64,000 nt of DNA from Sinomonas sp. P10A9 (GTDB lineage: Bacteria; Actinomycetota; Actinomycetes; Actinomycetales; Micrococcaceae): assembly GCF_041022165.1 (NCBI RefSeq), contig NZ_CP163302.1:4030001-4094000 (forward strand), read 5' to 3'. The notes beneath the pieces are model-generated. The model did no database searches and was not told the DNA's origin. It was given only the letters and a program-made list of their open reading frames with translations. This document shows, in pieces, positions 1 to 7,600 of the stretch. The position numbers were made by a program, and so were the translations under genes. The number at the start of each line of letters is the position of its first letter. Position 1 is the first letter of the stretch.

Positions 1-131
1 ACGACGACGCACGCGTACACGAGCTCCTTGACGAGGTCGTACTCGCGGACGGCCCCCGTCCATGGCCGTCGGTCGAGGTCCCTTGCGCCCCGGTGTTCAT
101 GCGGCGTCCGGCTGCGTTCCTTGATGCTCAT
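1..131 (-). CDS. partial gene downstream of cytochrome b; probable bc-complex partner subunit
   Basis: Starts at an ATG whose bases overlap the stop of the cytochrome b gene (ATGA) and runs off the left edge, so only about 43 residues are visible. They begin MSIKERSRTPHEHRGARDL and continue through a charged cytosolic segment (RRPWTGAVREYDLVKELVY) into what looks like the start of a membrane helix (ACVVV). The translational coupling and layout (charged N-terminus, then helix) fit the second membrane subunit of a split cytochrome b/b6f-like complex, but the visible part has no diagnostic motif, so the identity is inferred from position only. Confidence 0.5.
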   Translation of the reverse strand, partial: MSIKERSRTPHEHRGARDLDRRPWTGAVREYDLVKELVYACVV

Positions 132-844
132 GAGGGGTTGCCTCCCTGTGCTGCGGACCCACTCGGTGCTGCGGACCCACTCGGACGAAGCTGGGCGTCC
201 GTCTCCGACGCCTCGAGCGGCGGGACGACGCCGTGCACGCGGACGAGGAGGACGTGCAGCACGACGACGGCCCCCACCGCGAGCGGCAGCAGCACGATGT
301 GCCACATGAGGATCTGCCCGAGGTTCGCGACGTTGAACCACGCGCCCACCCCCACCGAGTTGAGGGCGTCCTTGGCCTGGAAGGCGATCCACTGGGAGTC
401 GAAATTGGTCTGGAGGAGGTAGCCCGTGAAAGCGGTCACGATCGAGACCACGAACGAGATGACGCCCGTGATCCATGTCAGCGCGCGTCCTCCGCGCCAC
501 GACGCCATCCAGAACTTCCCCCACAGGTGGATGACCATGAACATGAAGAACAGCTCCACACCCCACAGGTGGGTGCTGTTGATGAAGTGGCCGGTCGCGG
601 ACACGTGGTACCAGGCCGGGCCGTTGAGCCCGAGGATCACGCCCGAGACGATCACGTACAGGAGCGCCGCGATGGCTCCCATCCCGAACACGTAGATCCA
701 CGACGCCACGTAGCTGGGCTGGGTCTCCGGAAGGAGCTTGTCAGGGGGAAGCGTGCGCACCCCCCACTGCCTGAACCTGCCGGTCCAGTTGACGATGTGC
801 CCTCCGGGAGGCGCGCTCTGGGAGTCCGCTGGTGTGCCGCTCAC
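128..844 (-). CDS. cytochrome b N-terminal domain protein (b6-like)
   Basis: Membrane diheme cytochrome b subunit, about 238 residues, the size of a b6-type N-terminal half rather than a full cytochrome b. The start is taken at GTG 844 (VSGTPADS), which overlaps the stop of the small upstream gene (GTGA) and has a purine-rich stretch upstream; the same frame stays open to 952 but that part reads as the neighbour. Four helices are apparent, with paired heme-ligand histidines in the STHLWGVELFFMFMVIHLWG and MWHIVLLPLAVGAVVVLHVLL helices. A Pro/Ser/Gly-rich tail follows. Its separate downstream partner suggests a quinol:cytochrome c oxidoreductase of split-b organisation. The family call is firm; the exact complex is inference. 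Confidence 0.8.
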   Translation of the reverse strand: MSGTPADSQSAPPGGHIVNWTGRFRQWGVRTLPPDKLLPETQPSYVASWIYVFGMGAIAALLYVIVSGVILGLNGPAWYHVSATGHFINSTHLWGVELFFMFMVIHLWGKFWMASWRGGRALTWITGVISFVVSIVTAFTGYLLQTNFDSQWIAFQAKDALNSVGVGAWFNVANLGQILMWHIVLLPLAVGAVVVLHVLLVRVHGVVPPLEASETDAQLRPSGSAAPSGSAAQGGNPS

Positions 845-1017
845 CGCCGTCCCCTTCCCCCGGGGAAGGGCAGGAACAGCGCGGCGACGAACAGCAGGAT
901 CATCACGATGATGACGATGAGGTTCCCCAGCTGCACTGTGAAGGATCCCCACCCGAGATAGATGCCGTCGGCGCCGAGACGGGCCGCTGCGGTCAACGCA
1001 TTCAGTGTCGTGTCCAC
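841..1017 (-). CDS. 58-residue single-helix membrane protein preceding cytochrome b
   Basis: A short frame, GTG 1017 to TGA 841, reading VDTTLNALTAAARLGADGIY and then a hydrophobic helix (LGNLIVIIVMILLFVAAL, about residues 31-48) and an Arg-rich end. Its stop overlaps the GTG start of cytochrome b, so the two are translationally coupled. The clean amphipathic N-terminus, helix and positively charged tail make it a credible small accessory subunit of the cytochrome b complex. I do not recognise a named family. An alternative is an untranslated extension of the cytochrome b gene, but the hydrophobic pattern is in this frame, not in the cytochrome b frame. Confidence 0.6.
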   Translation of the reverse strand: MDTTLNALTAAARLGADGIYLGWGSFTVQLGNLIVIIVMILLFVAALFLPFPGGRGRR

Positions 1018-1051
1018 GGCACCACGGTCCGCCCGGCGCCGACGCCCAGAT

Positions 1052-1068
1052 AGGGGCTTAGGGCCCCT
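1052..1068 (-). terminator. possible hairpin between aldehyde dehydrogenase and cytochrome b genes
   Basis: AGGGGC and GCCCCT arms separated by 5 nt, in the 89-bp gap after the aldehyde dehydrogenase stop. No U-tract follows, so termination is only a guess. Confidence 0.35.
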
Positions 1069-1106
1069 CGCCCAAAGTCTCAGCTGTCACTCAGGTGATG
1101 CGCGTC

Positions 1107-2564
1107 TCAGAACGGATACGGCGCGATCTCGGGTCGCATGGTGAGCCACTGGATCTCCGTGAACGCGTCGATGTTCGACGTCGCGCCGCCGAATCTCGAG
1201 CCTGTCCCGGACGCACCCACACCGCCGAACGGGGCGTTGGCCTCGTCGGAGACGGTCTGCTCGTTGATGTGGACCTTGCCCGAATGGACGCGGTCGGCGA
1301 TCTTCATGGCCGTGCCGACGTCGCCGAGGATACCGACAGACAGCCCGTACTCGCTCGCGTTGACCATCTCAACGACCTCGTCGACGCTGGAGAACCTCGT
1401 GACCGGGGCAACCGGGCCGAAGATCTCGACGGCGAAAGCGGGGTTGTCCAGCTCAAGGTCCGCCAGCACCGTGGGCCGGTAGAACAGCGCCTCGTAGCTG
1501 CCGCCGGCCGTGAGGCGTCCGCCGCGCGCAACGGCGTCCTGGACGAGGCTGTCGATCTTGTCGCGCTGGGCCTCGTCGATGATCGGCCCGAGGGCCACGT
1601 CAGAGGTAGCGGGATCGCCGACCGGCAGGTTCTCGGCCTTCGCAGACAGCTCTGCGACGTAGTCGTCGTACAGCGAGTCGTGGACGAAATGCCGACCCGT
1701 CGCCATGCAGATCTGGCCCTGGTGCAAGAACGAGCCGAAAGCGCCGGCGGACGCGGCCTTCGCGAGGTCCGCCCCCGGCAGCACGATGAGCGCGCTGTTG
1801 CCACCAAGCTCGAGGTGTGCGCGCTTCAGCAGACGCGCGGCAGACTCGCCCACCTTGCGGCCCGCCGCGGTGGAGCCCGTGAACGAGACAACCCGCACTT
1901 CAGGCGCCTCGACCACGGCGGCCCCTGTCTCGGCGCCGCCGGGCAGGAGCGAGAGCACACCGGCTGGCAGCCCGGCCTCCTCGAAGATGCGCATGAGCGT
2001 CACGCCGCCGCAGACGGCGGTGCGGGGATCCGGCTTGAGCAGGACCGCGTTGCCGAGCGCAAGCGCGGGCGCCACCGAGCGGATCGAGAGGACCAGCGGG
2101 AAGTTGAACGGCGCGATCACGCTCACGACGCCGGCCGGCCGCCTCCGCGCGAAGGACCACCTTTCCTCGTCCGAGCTCAGGACCTCCCCGTGCGGGTGCG
2201 ACGGCAGGGCTGCCGCCTCATAGCACTCGTTCGCGGCGACGTGGGTCTCGATCTGGGCCTTGGCAGGGATGCTGCCGGCCTCGCGGGTGAGCCAGTGCTG
2301 GACCTCGGCGGCATGCTCCTCCCACAGCTGGCCCGCGCGACGCAGGACGGCGGCGCGCTCTTCGGGCTTCGTGGCCGCCCAGTCGAGCTGGGACTTCGCG
2401 GCCAGCGACGCCGCGCGGTATACATCGTCGCGGTTGGCGAGCCCCACGGAACCGAGGGTCGCTCCGGTAGCCGGCTCGACGGCGTCGAAGGCGCCACCAC
2501 CGGCCTCGGTCCACCCGCCGATATTGACCTTGCCGCCCCACAGTGCGGCGTCGAGAAATGCCAT
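1107..2564 (-). CDS. aldehyde dehydrogenase, benzaldehyde/vanillin dehydrogenase type
   Basis: NAD(P)-dependent oxidation of an (aromatic) aldehyde to its acid. The 485 residues match normal ALDH length. Visible motifs: Asn154 in APFNFP, general base Glu252 in LELGGN, catalytic Cys286 in HQGQICMATGR, and EIFGPV near residue 390. The HQGQICMATGRH wording is typical of the benzaldehyde dehydrogenase branch (XylC/Vdh-like). Nearby pca genes and the hydroxybenzoate monooxygenase fit a role in feeding aromatic aldehydes into the beta-ketoadipate pathway. It is divergent from the TetR gene at 2661 with about 96 bp between starts. The substrate is inference. Confidence 0.85.
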   Translation of the reverse strand: MAFLDAALWGGKVNIGGWTEAGGGAFDAVEPATGATLGSVGLANRDDVYRAASLAAKSQLDWAATKPEERAAVLRRAGQLWEEHAAEVQHWLTREAGSIPAKAQIETHVAANECYEAAALPSHPHGEVLSSDEERWSFARRRPAGVVSVIAPFNFPLVLSIRSVAPALALGNAVLLKPDPRTAVCGGVTLMRIFEEAGLPAGVLSLLPGGAETGAAVVEAPEVRVVSFTGSTAAGRKVGESAARLLKRAHLELGGNSALIVLPGADLAKAASAGAFGSFLHQGQICMATGRHFVHDSLYDDYVAELSAKAENLPVGDPATSDVALGPIIDEAQRDKIDSLVQDAVARGGRLTAGGSYEALFYRPTVLADLELDNPAFAVEIFGPVAPVTRFSSVDEVVEMVNASEYGLSVGILGDVGTAMKIADRVHSGKVHINEQTVSDEANAPFGGVGASGTGSRFGGATSNIDAFTEIQWLTMRPEIAPYPF

Positions 2565-2660
2565 TCCGGTGACCTCCCTGTCACTGTCTTTCGACCAGCC
2601 TAAGCCCGGTGCGCTGCAAGCCGAACGGAGGCGGCTCTAGCGTGGGCAGATAATGGTCCG

Positions 2661-3236
2661 ATGCCGAAGATCTCCGCCCCGACCGTCGCCGAGCACCGCG
2701 GCGCCCAGCGTGCGGCGCTGATCCGGGCGGCCGAGGCGGTCCTGCTCGAGGGGGGTCTCACGATGGTGAGCCCGCGCACCGTGACCGAGCGGGCTGGCCT
2801 TGCCCGCTCAAGCTTCTACGACTACTTCCCCTCGAAGGACGATCTCCTCGTGGCTGTTGCCCTCCAGGCCTTCGACCGCTGGAACGACGAGATCTCCGCC
2901 GAGCTCGCCAAGTCGGCCCCGGGACTCGACCGCCTTCGCACCTTTGTCGAGGCGACGCTGCGCATGACGGCCGACGGAAGGCACGGCCTCGCAACGTCAT
3001 TGCGGGAGGCCGAGCTGACGCCGAAGCGCCACGAGGGCATCGGAGCCCTGCATGCCGCGCTGTTCCGGCCTCTCGCGGAGACGCTCGCCGAGCTCGGGCA
3101 CTCGGATGCCGCGCTGTGGATGCACCTCGCGCAGGGTGTGCTCGGCGCCGGGGTGCAGCTCGTCGAGCACGGGGCGGACCACAGGACGGTGGCCGAAGCC
3201 GCCTTCCAGCTCCTGACCCACGGCCTGCCCGCCTGA
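2661..3236 (+). CDS. TetR-family regulator, probably of the downstream ABC exporter
   Basis: 191 residues with a TetR helix-turn-helix at about 18-60 (AALIRAAEAVLLEGG, then SPRTVTERAGLARSSFYDYF) and a variable C-terminal ligand domain. The FYDYFPSKDDLL end of the HTH is classic. The gene sits head to head with the aldehyde dehydrogenase and directly upstream of an FtsX-type permease/ATPase pair. Perfect palindromes occur in the gap before the permease, and I saw none in the gap toward the dehydrogenase, so the exporter is the better target guess. Confidence 0.85.
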   Translation: MPKISAPTVAEHRGAQRAALIRAAEAVLLEGGLTMVSPRTVTERAGLARSSFYDYFPSKDDLLVAVALQAFDRWNDEISAELAKSAPGLDRLRTFVEATLRMTADGRHGLATSLREAELTPKRHEGIGALHAALFRPLAETLAELGHSDAALWMHLAQGVLGAGVQLVEHGADHRTVAEAAFQLLTHGLPA

Positions 3237-3294
3237 CAGCGGCTGCTTCTCCCGCCTCTCCCATCGCATCCAATCCGGAGCCTGCTCTCTCTTT

Positions 3295-3342
3295 TTGCCG
3301 ATGTCGGCAACTAGCTGACATACTGTCGGAATGATTCCGACA
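3295..3342 (+). promoter_or_regulatory. promoter with tandem TetR-type operators
   Basis: A perfect 19-bp palindrome TGTCGGAATGATTCCGACA lies at 3324-3342. An imperfect second copy TGTCGGCAACTAGCTGACA (7 of 9 arm positions paired) lies at 3302-3320, 22 bp upstream, so both face about the same side of the helix. A further half-like TAGTCGGAA follows at 3346. A possible promoter, TTGCCG (3295-3300) and CATACT (3319-3324, 18-bp spacer), overlaps both sites, as expected for repression. The regulator is inferred from adjacency. Confidence 0.65.
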
Positions 3343-3373
3343 GGTAGTCGGAAAAATCCCCCTAGGAAGTGAC

Positions 3374-4516
3374 ATGTTCCTTGCTCTGCGCGAACTCAGG
3401 TTCGCCCGCGGCCGGTTCACCCTCATGGGCGCCGTGATCTCACTGATCGCCGTGCTCGTGGTCCTGCTCTCCGGCCTCTCCTCCGGCCTCGTCAACGATG
3501 GCGTCTCCGGACTCAAGTCCCTCAGCGCCACCGCATTCGCCTTCGACAAGGGCACGATCAAGGACAACGCGTTCAGCCGTTCCCTCGTGGACGGCAGGCA
3601 GCTTCAGGCATGGAAGGATGCCCCCGGGATCGAGCATGCCGAGCCCATGGGCGTGAGCATCGTCAACGGCACGACGTCCTCCGGCCGTCAGGTCGATCTG
3701 ACCCTCTTCGGCGTCGAGCCTGCCGGGTTCCTGGCCCCGGCCATCGCCGAGGGACACAGTCTCGGTGCCCCCGATGGGATCGTCGTCTCGTCCACCCTCA
3801 AGGCGAAAGGCGTCACAGTCGGCGACGTCGTGGCCCTGGACCGAATAGGGACCAAGCTGACGGTGGCCGGGTTCACTAGGGGCCAGGCCACCTTCGGCCA
3901 CGTCGACGTCGCGTACCTCCCGATCGGCACGTGGCGGCTGCTCGCCTCCAACACGGCCGCGGCGGGTGCGCCCACCCAGGCCCAGGTGGACGCGGCCGGC
4001 TACCCGTACTCGAGCGTCGTGGCGCTCGAGGCGGCACCCGGACGGTCCCCCGACTACGCGGCCCTCGACGCAGGCGCGGGCACGATGACGATGACCAAGG
4101 CCCAGGCATTCAACGCCTCCCCCGGCTACGAGGCAGAGACCCTGACACTGAGCATGATCCAGGTCTTCCTGTACGCCATCTGCGCGCTCGTGGTCGGCGC
4201 CTTCTTCACCGTCTGGACCATCCAGCGCACCCAGGAAATCGCCGTGCTGCGCGCCATGGGCGCCTCGGGCGGGTACCTGCTGAGGGACGGCCTCGCCCAA
4301 GGCGCGATCCTCCTGCTCGGTTTCACGGCGATAGGAGTCGCCATCGGCGTCGGGTTCGGAGCCATGATCCCCGACGCCGTGCCCTTTGCGCTCGAGGCGG
4401 CTCCCATTGCCCTTGCCACCGCTCTCACTGTGGTGCTCGGTCTTCTTGGCGCGGCCGTCGCCGTCCTGCGCATCACGCGCGTCGATCCCATCACTGCCCT
4501 CGGAGGAAACCGATGA
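3374..4516 (+). CDS. ABC transporter permease, FtsX/MacB type
   Basis: 380 residues: one N-terminal membrane helix (FTLMGAVISLIAVLVVLLSG, about 16-36), a large extracytoplasmic domain to about residue 250, then three helices at the C-terminus, the FtsX arrangement with a 1+3 topology. The conserved TIQRTQEIAVLRAMGAS loop precedes the last two helices. It works with the ATPase whose ATG overlaps its stop. Transporters of this kind usually move lipids, peptides or antibiotics or act as mechanotransmitters; the substrate cannot be read from sequence. Confidence 0.85.
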   Translation: MFLALRELRFARGRFTLMGAVISLIAVLVVLLSGLSSGLVNDGVSGLKSLSATAFAFDKGTIKDNAFSRSLVDGRQLQAWKDAPGIEHAEPMGVSIVNGTTSSGRQVDLTLFGVEPAGFLAPAIAEGHSLGAPDGIVVSSTLKAKGVTVGDVVALDRIGTKLTVAGFTRGQATFGHVDVAYLPIGTWRLLASNTAAAGAPTQAQVDAAGYPYSSVVALEAAPGRSPDYAALDAGAGTMTMTKAQAFNASPGYEAETLTLSMIQVFLYAICALVVGAFFTVWTIQRTQEIAVLRAMGASGGYLLRDGLAQGAILLLGFTAIGVAIGVGFGAMIPDAVPFALEAAPIALATALTVVLGLLGAAVAVLRITRVDPITALGGNR

Positions 4517-5217
4517 CCTCGATCCCCGCATCAGACATGCCCGTGCCCGCCCTCGAGATGTCGGACCTCGTGTTGGAGCTCGGCGACGGCGACGGCAGGG
4601 TCCGCGTCCTCGACTCGGTCAGCCTCCGGGTCGAGGCGGGCGAGTTCACCGCGATCGTCGGGCCGTCCGGTTCGGGCAAGTCCTCGCTCCTGGCGGTGGC
4701 GGGCCTTCTAGCGAAGCCGACCTCCGGCGTCGTGCGTGTCCACGGGACGGACGTCGTCGGCCTCGGGAAGGGCGCGGCGGCCCGATTCCGGCTCGCGAAT
4801 ATCGGCTTCGTCTTCCAGTCCGCGAACCTGATCCCCGCACTCACTGCCGCCGACCAGCTCCGTCTCGCGGGACGGCTCGCGGGCAACCGGACCGTGGACC
4901 CGAAGAGCCTGCTGGAGGCTGTGAGCATGTCCCAGAGGGCGAGCCACCGCCCTGGGCGCCTCAGCGGCGGCGAGCGCCAGCGCGTTGGGATCGCGCGGGC
5001 GCTGGTCAACCGACCGAGCCTGCTCCTTGTCGACGAGCCGACGGCCGCCCTCGACCGCCGCCGCAGCTACGAGGTCGTGTCGCTCCTCGCGGACCAGGCC
5101 CGTGAGTCGGGCGCCGCCGTCGTCATGGTGACGCACGACCGGGATGTCCTCACCCAATGCGACCGGGTGCTGGAGATGTCCGACGGGCGCCTTGCCGAGG
5201 TCGGCGTGCCGGCCTGA
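4513..5217 (+). CDS. ABC transporter ATP-binding protein, MacB/LolD type
   Basis: 234 residues from the ATG that overlaps the permease stop (ATGA) and follows a GGAGG site; an open frame extends far upstream but is the wrong frame of the permease. Walker A is GPSGSGKS, the Q-loop is in VFQSANLIP, the signature is LSGGERQRVGIARAL, Walker B is LLLVDEP and the switch His is in MVTHD. Short length and no membrane segments fit the LolD/MacB partner of an FtsX permease. Expected to be co-regulated through the palindromes at 3302-3342. Confidence 0.9.
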   Translation: MTSIPASDMPVPALEMSDLVLELGDGDGRVRVLDSVSLRVEAGEFTAIVGPSGSGKSSLLAVAGLLAKPTSGVVRVHGTDVVGLGKGAAARFRLANIGFVFQSANLIPALTAADQLRLAGRLAGNRTVDPKSLLEAVSMSQRASHRPGRLSGGERQRVGIARALVNRPSLLLVDEPTAALDRRRSYEVVSLLADQARESGAAVVMVTHDRDVLTQCDRVLEMSDGRLAEVGVPA

Positions 5218-5262
5218 CGCGCCTGAGGTCGGCGAGCCTGCGCCGTCGGGTCCGCGCCCTCC

Positions 5263-6162
5263 TCAGTCGGCCCCCACCGCGCGGGCGGCCTCCGCAATGG
5301 AAGCCGCCGCGGCCTGCAGCTCGGGCACGAGGCGCGCTACCTCCGCGTCACGCCGGTTCTCCGCGGAAGAGGCCGGATCGTCGAGCCGCGCGGACAGCGC
5401 CATGTTGATCGCCGCGACTGTCCGGCCGCCTGCACCGAGCACCGGGACGGCCACCGATTGAAGGCCCACCTCAAGCTCCTGGTCGACGACGGCGTACCCC
5501 GCCTCGCGGATCCGCGCGAGCTCCGCCTCGATCGCCTTGCGAGAGGTGAGCGTGCGCGGGGTCAGCGGCGCGAGGTCTGCATGGGCGAAATAGGCGTCCA
5601 GCTCCCCGGGCGCCAGCGCTGCGAGCAGGACGCGCCCCATCGAGGTCGCGTGCGCGGGGAACCGGGTTCCCGGCGAGATGCCCACGGAGATGATGCGCCG
5701 CGTGTGGATCCTCGTGAGGTAGACGATGTCCGCACCGTCAAGAACCGCTAGGGACGTCGACTCCCCGTGCCGGTGCGAGAGCTCCTCGAGGATCGGCTGG
5801 GCGAGCTCGGGGAGCGGCAGGCCGGAGAGGTACGCGTACCCGAGCTGGAGGACGAGAGGGGTCAGGGCAAAGACCCTTCCATCCGTGCGGGCATACCCGA
5901 GCTCGACGAGCGTGTGGAGGAAGCGCCGCGCCGTCGCACGTGTGAGGGAGGTTCGCGCCGCCACTTCTGAGAGGGTCATCTCCTGGTGCTCGGCGTCGAA
6001 CGAGCGCACGACGGCGAGTCCCCGCGCGAGCGATTGCACGAATTGGTCGCTCGCGGTGGGGACCGGCGGGTGGACGTAGTCGACGGCGCCCGGTTCCGAC
6101 TCAGCTTCTGGATCCGGACTCGGCTCCGCATCCCGCACCGATCGCCGCTCAACCACCGTCAC
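5263..6162 (-). CDS. IclR-family regulator of the pca genes (PcaR/PcaU-like)
   Basis: About 299 residues from GTG 6162; upstream in-frame codons include a TTG that cannot be excluded. The winged HTH is near residues 30-85 (FVQSLARGLAVVRSF, TLSEVAARTSLTRATARRFL), followed by an IclR effector domain. FVQSLARGLAVVRSF and a long N-terminal extension are typical of the PcaR/PcaU/PobR subgroup that senses beta-ketoadipate or protocatechuate. It lies 44 bp after pcaJ on the same strand, so it is probably the last gene of that operon. Its likely sites are the boxes at 9806-9841. Confidence 0.85.
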   Translation of the reverse strand: MTVVERRSVRDAEPSPDPEAESEPGAVDYVHPPVPTASDQFVQSLARGLAVVRSFDAEHQEMTLSEVAARTSLTRATARRFLHTLVELGYARTDGRVFALTPLVLQLGYAYLSGLPLPELAQPILEELSHRHGESTSLAVLDGADIVYLTRIHTRRIISVGISPGTRFPAHATSMGRVLLAALAPGELDAYFAHADLAPLTPRTLTSRKAIEAELARIREAGYAVVDQELEVGLQSVAVPVLGAGGRTVAAINMALSARLDDPASSAENRRDAEVARLVPELQAAAASIAEAARAVGAD

Positions 6163-6206
6163 TCCGACCAACCACCAGCACTCCGCTCTGCCATCGTCCG
6201 TTCCGT

Positions 6207-6905
6207 TCAGCCCGCAGCCGGGAGCAGCGGGACGTCCATGAGGGCCTCGAGTTCCTCGAACGCCACGCCGAACGTCTCCCGCACGCGCACGCCGTCGGGC
6301 GAGATGAGGAAGACGGCCTTCTCGGTGTACACGCGCGTCACGCAGCCCACGCCGGTGACCGGGTAGGTCAGCTCGGGGACGAGCTTGGCGGTCCCATCCT
6401 TCGCGGTGAGGTTCATCATGACATACACGTCCTTGGCACCCGTCGCGAGGTCCATCGCGCCGCCGACTGCGGGGATCGCGTCCGGGGCGCCGGTGTGCCA
6501 GTTCGCCAGATCGCCGGTGGCGGACACCTGGAACGCGCCGAGCACGCACACATCGAGGTGGCCGCCGCGCATGATCGCGAACGAGTCGGCGTGGTGGAAG
6601 TAGCTCGCGCCCGGCAGCTCGGTCACGGGGATCTTGCCGGCGTTGATGAGGTCCTGGTCGATTTCATCGCCCACGGCCACCGGCCCCATGCCGAGCATGC
6701 CGTTCTCGGTGTGGAGCGTGATGCCCTGTTCCTCGGTCAGGTAGTTCGACACGTTGGTCGGCTGGCCGATGCCGAGGTTCACGAATGATCCCGGCTCGAT
6801 GTCCTTCGCGACGAGCCGGGCCATCTCCTCACGGTTGAGGGGTGCCTCGCTCGTCTGGGGGACGGTGTTGTCCTCGATGACGCCCGGCACAGTCTGCTCG
6901 CTCAT
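6207..6905 (-). CDS. pcaJ: 3-oxoadipate CoA-transferase subunit B
   Basis: Beta subunit of the enzyme that moves CoA from succinyl-CoA to 3-oxoadipate, the second-last step of the beta-ketoadipate pathway. 232 residues. The catalytic Glu lies in TENGMLGMGP, preceded by NLGIGQPTNVSNYL; the CoA-transferase II C-terminal features are intact. Its ATG begins 4 bp after the stop of subunit A, the normal arrangement of the heterodimer. The neighbours pcaI and pcaF make the assignment specific to oxoadipate rather than another 3-oxoacid. Confidence 0.92.
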   Translation of the reverse strand: MSEQTVPGVIEDNTVPQTSEAPLNREEMARLVAKDIEPGSFVNLGIGQPTNVSNYLTEEQGITLHTENGMLGMGPVAVGDEIDQDLINAGKIPVTELPGASYFHHADSFAIMRGGHLDVCVLGAFQVSATGDLANWHTGAPDAIPAVGGAMDLATGAKDVYVMMNLTAKDGTAKLVPELTYPVTGVGCVTRVYTEKAVFLISPDGVRVRETFGVAFEELEALMDVPLLPAAG

Positions 6906-6909
6906 CCGT

Positions 6910-7578
6910 TCAGCCCACCTTCACGATCGTGTTGACGTAGATTCCCGGGGTCACGACGTTCTCGGGGTCGAGTCCGCCCACGGGGACGATCTCGGAGACC
7001 TGGACGATAGTCTGCTTGGCTGCGGCGGCCATGATCGGGCCGAAGTTGCGCGCTGTCTTGCGGTAGACAAGGTTTCCCTTGCCATCGGCCCGAAGCGCCT
7101 TGATGAGCGCGACGTCGGCGTGGATAGCGGTCTCGAAGACCTGCCATGTGCCGTCGAGGAAGCGCGTCTCCTTGCCCTCGGCCAGCATGGTTCCGTAGCC
7201 GGTCGGCGTGAAGAATCCGCCGATGCCGGCGCCCGCGGCCCGGATCCGCTCGGCGAGGTTGCCCTGCGGCACGAGCTCGAGCTCGATCTGGCCTGCGCGG
7301 TACTTCTCGTCGAAATGCCATGAGTCGCTCTGGCGCGGGAACGAGCAGATCATCTTCGCCACGCGGCCCTCCTTGATCAGGAGTGCGAGGCCCTCATCCG
7401 CCTGCCCGGCGTTGTTGTTGACCACCGTGAGGCCCGTCGCGCCGCACTCGAGCAGCGCGTCGATGAGCTCGAACGGCTGCCCGGCGTTGCCGAAGCCTCC
7501 GATCATGACGGTCGAGCCGTCCTCGATGCCCGCCACGGCCTGCGCGACGGTGTCCTTGAATTCCAGCGTGTGTGCCAC
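6910..7578 (-). CDS. pcaI: 3-oxoadipate CoA-transferase subunit A
   Basis: Alpha subunit, about 222 residues. The start is GTG 7578 (VAHTLEFKDTVAQAV), preceded by a good GGAAAGGG ribosome site; the frame remains open for 24 codons further but that part lacks homology-like content. CoA-transferase I features are GGFGNAGQPFELIDAL and the NNNAGQADEGLALLI segment. It sits between pcaF (22-bp gap) and pcaJ (4-bp gap). Confidence 0.92.
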   Translation of the reverse strand: MAHTLEFKDTVAQAVAGIEDGSTVMIGGFGNAGQPFELIDALLECGATGLTVVNNNAGQADEGLALLIKEGRVAKMICSFPRQSDSWHFDEKYRAGQIELELVPQGNLAERIRAAGAGIGGFFTPTGYGTMLAEGKETRFLDGTWQVFETAIHADVALIKALRADGKGNLVYRKTARNFGPIMAAAAKQTIVQVSEIVPVGGLDPENVVTPGIYVNTIVKVG

Positions 7579-7600
7579 CGATGGACCCTTTCCTCTCGGC

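Noticed and set aside
1095..2603. 502-codon plus-strand frame opposite the aldehyde dehydrogenase
   Set aside because: Same shadow effect; the minus strand carries the catalytic Cys and Glu of ALDH.
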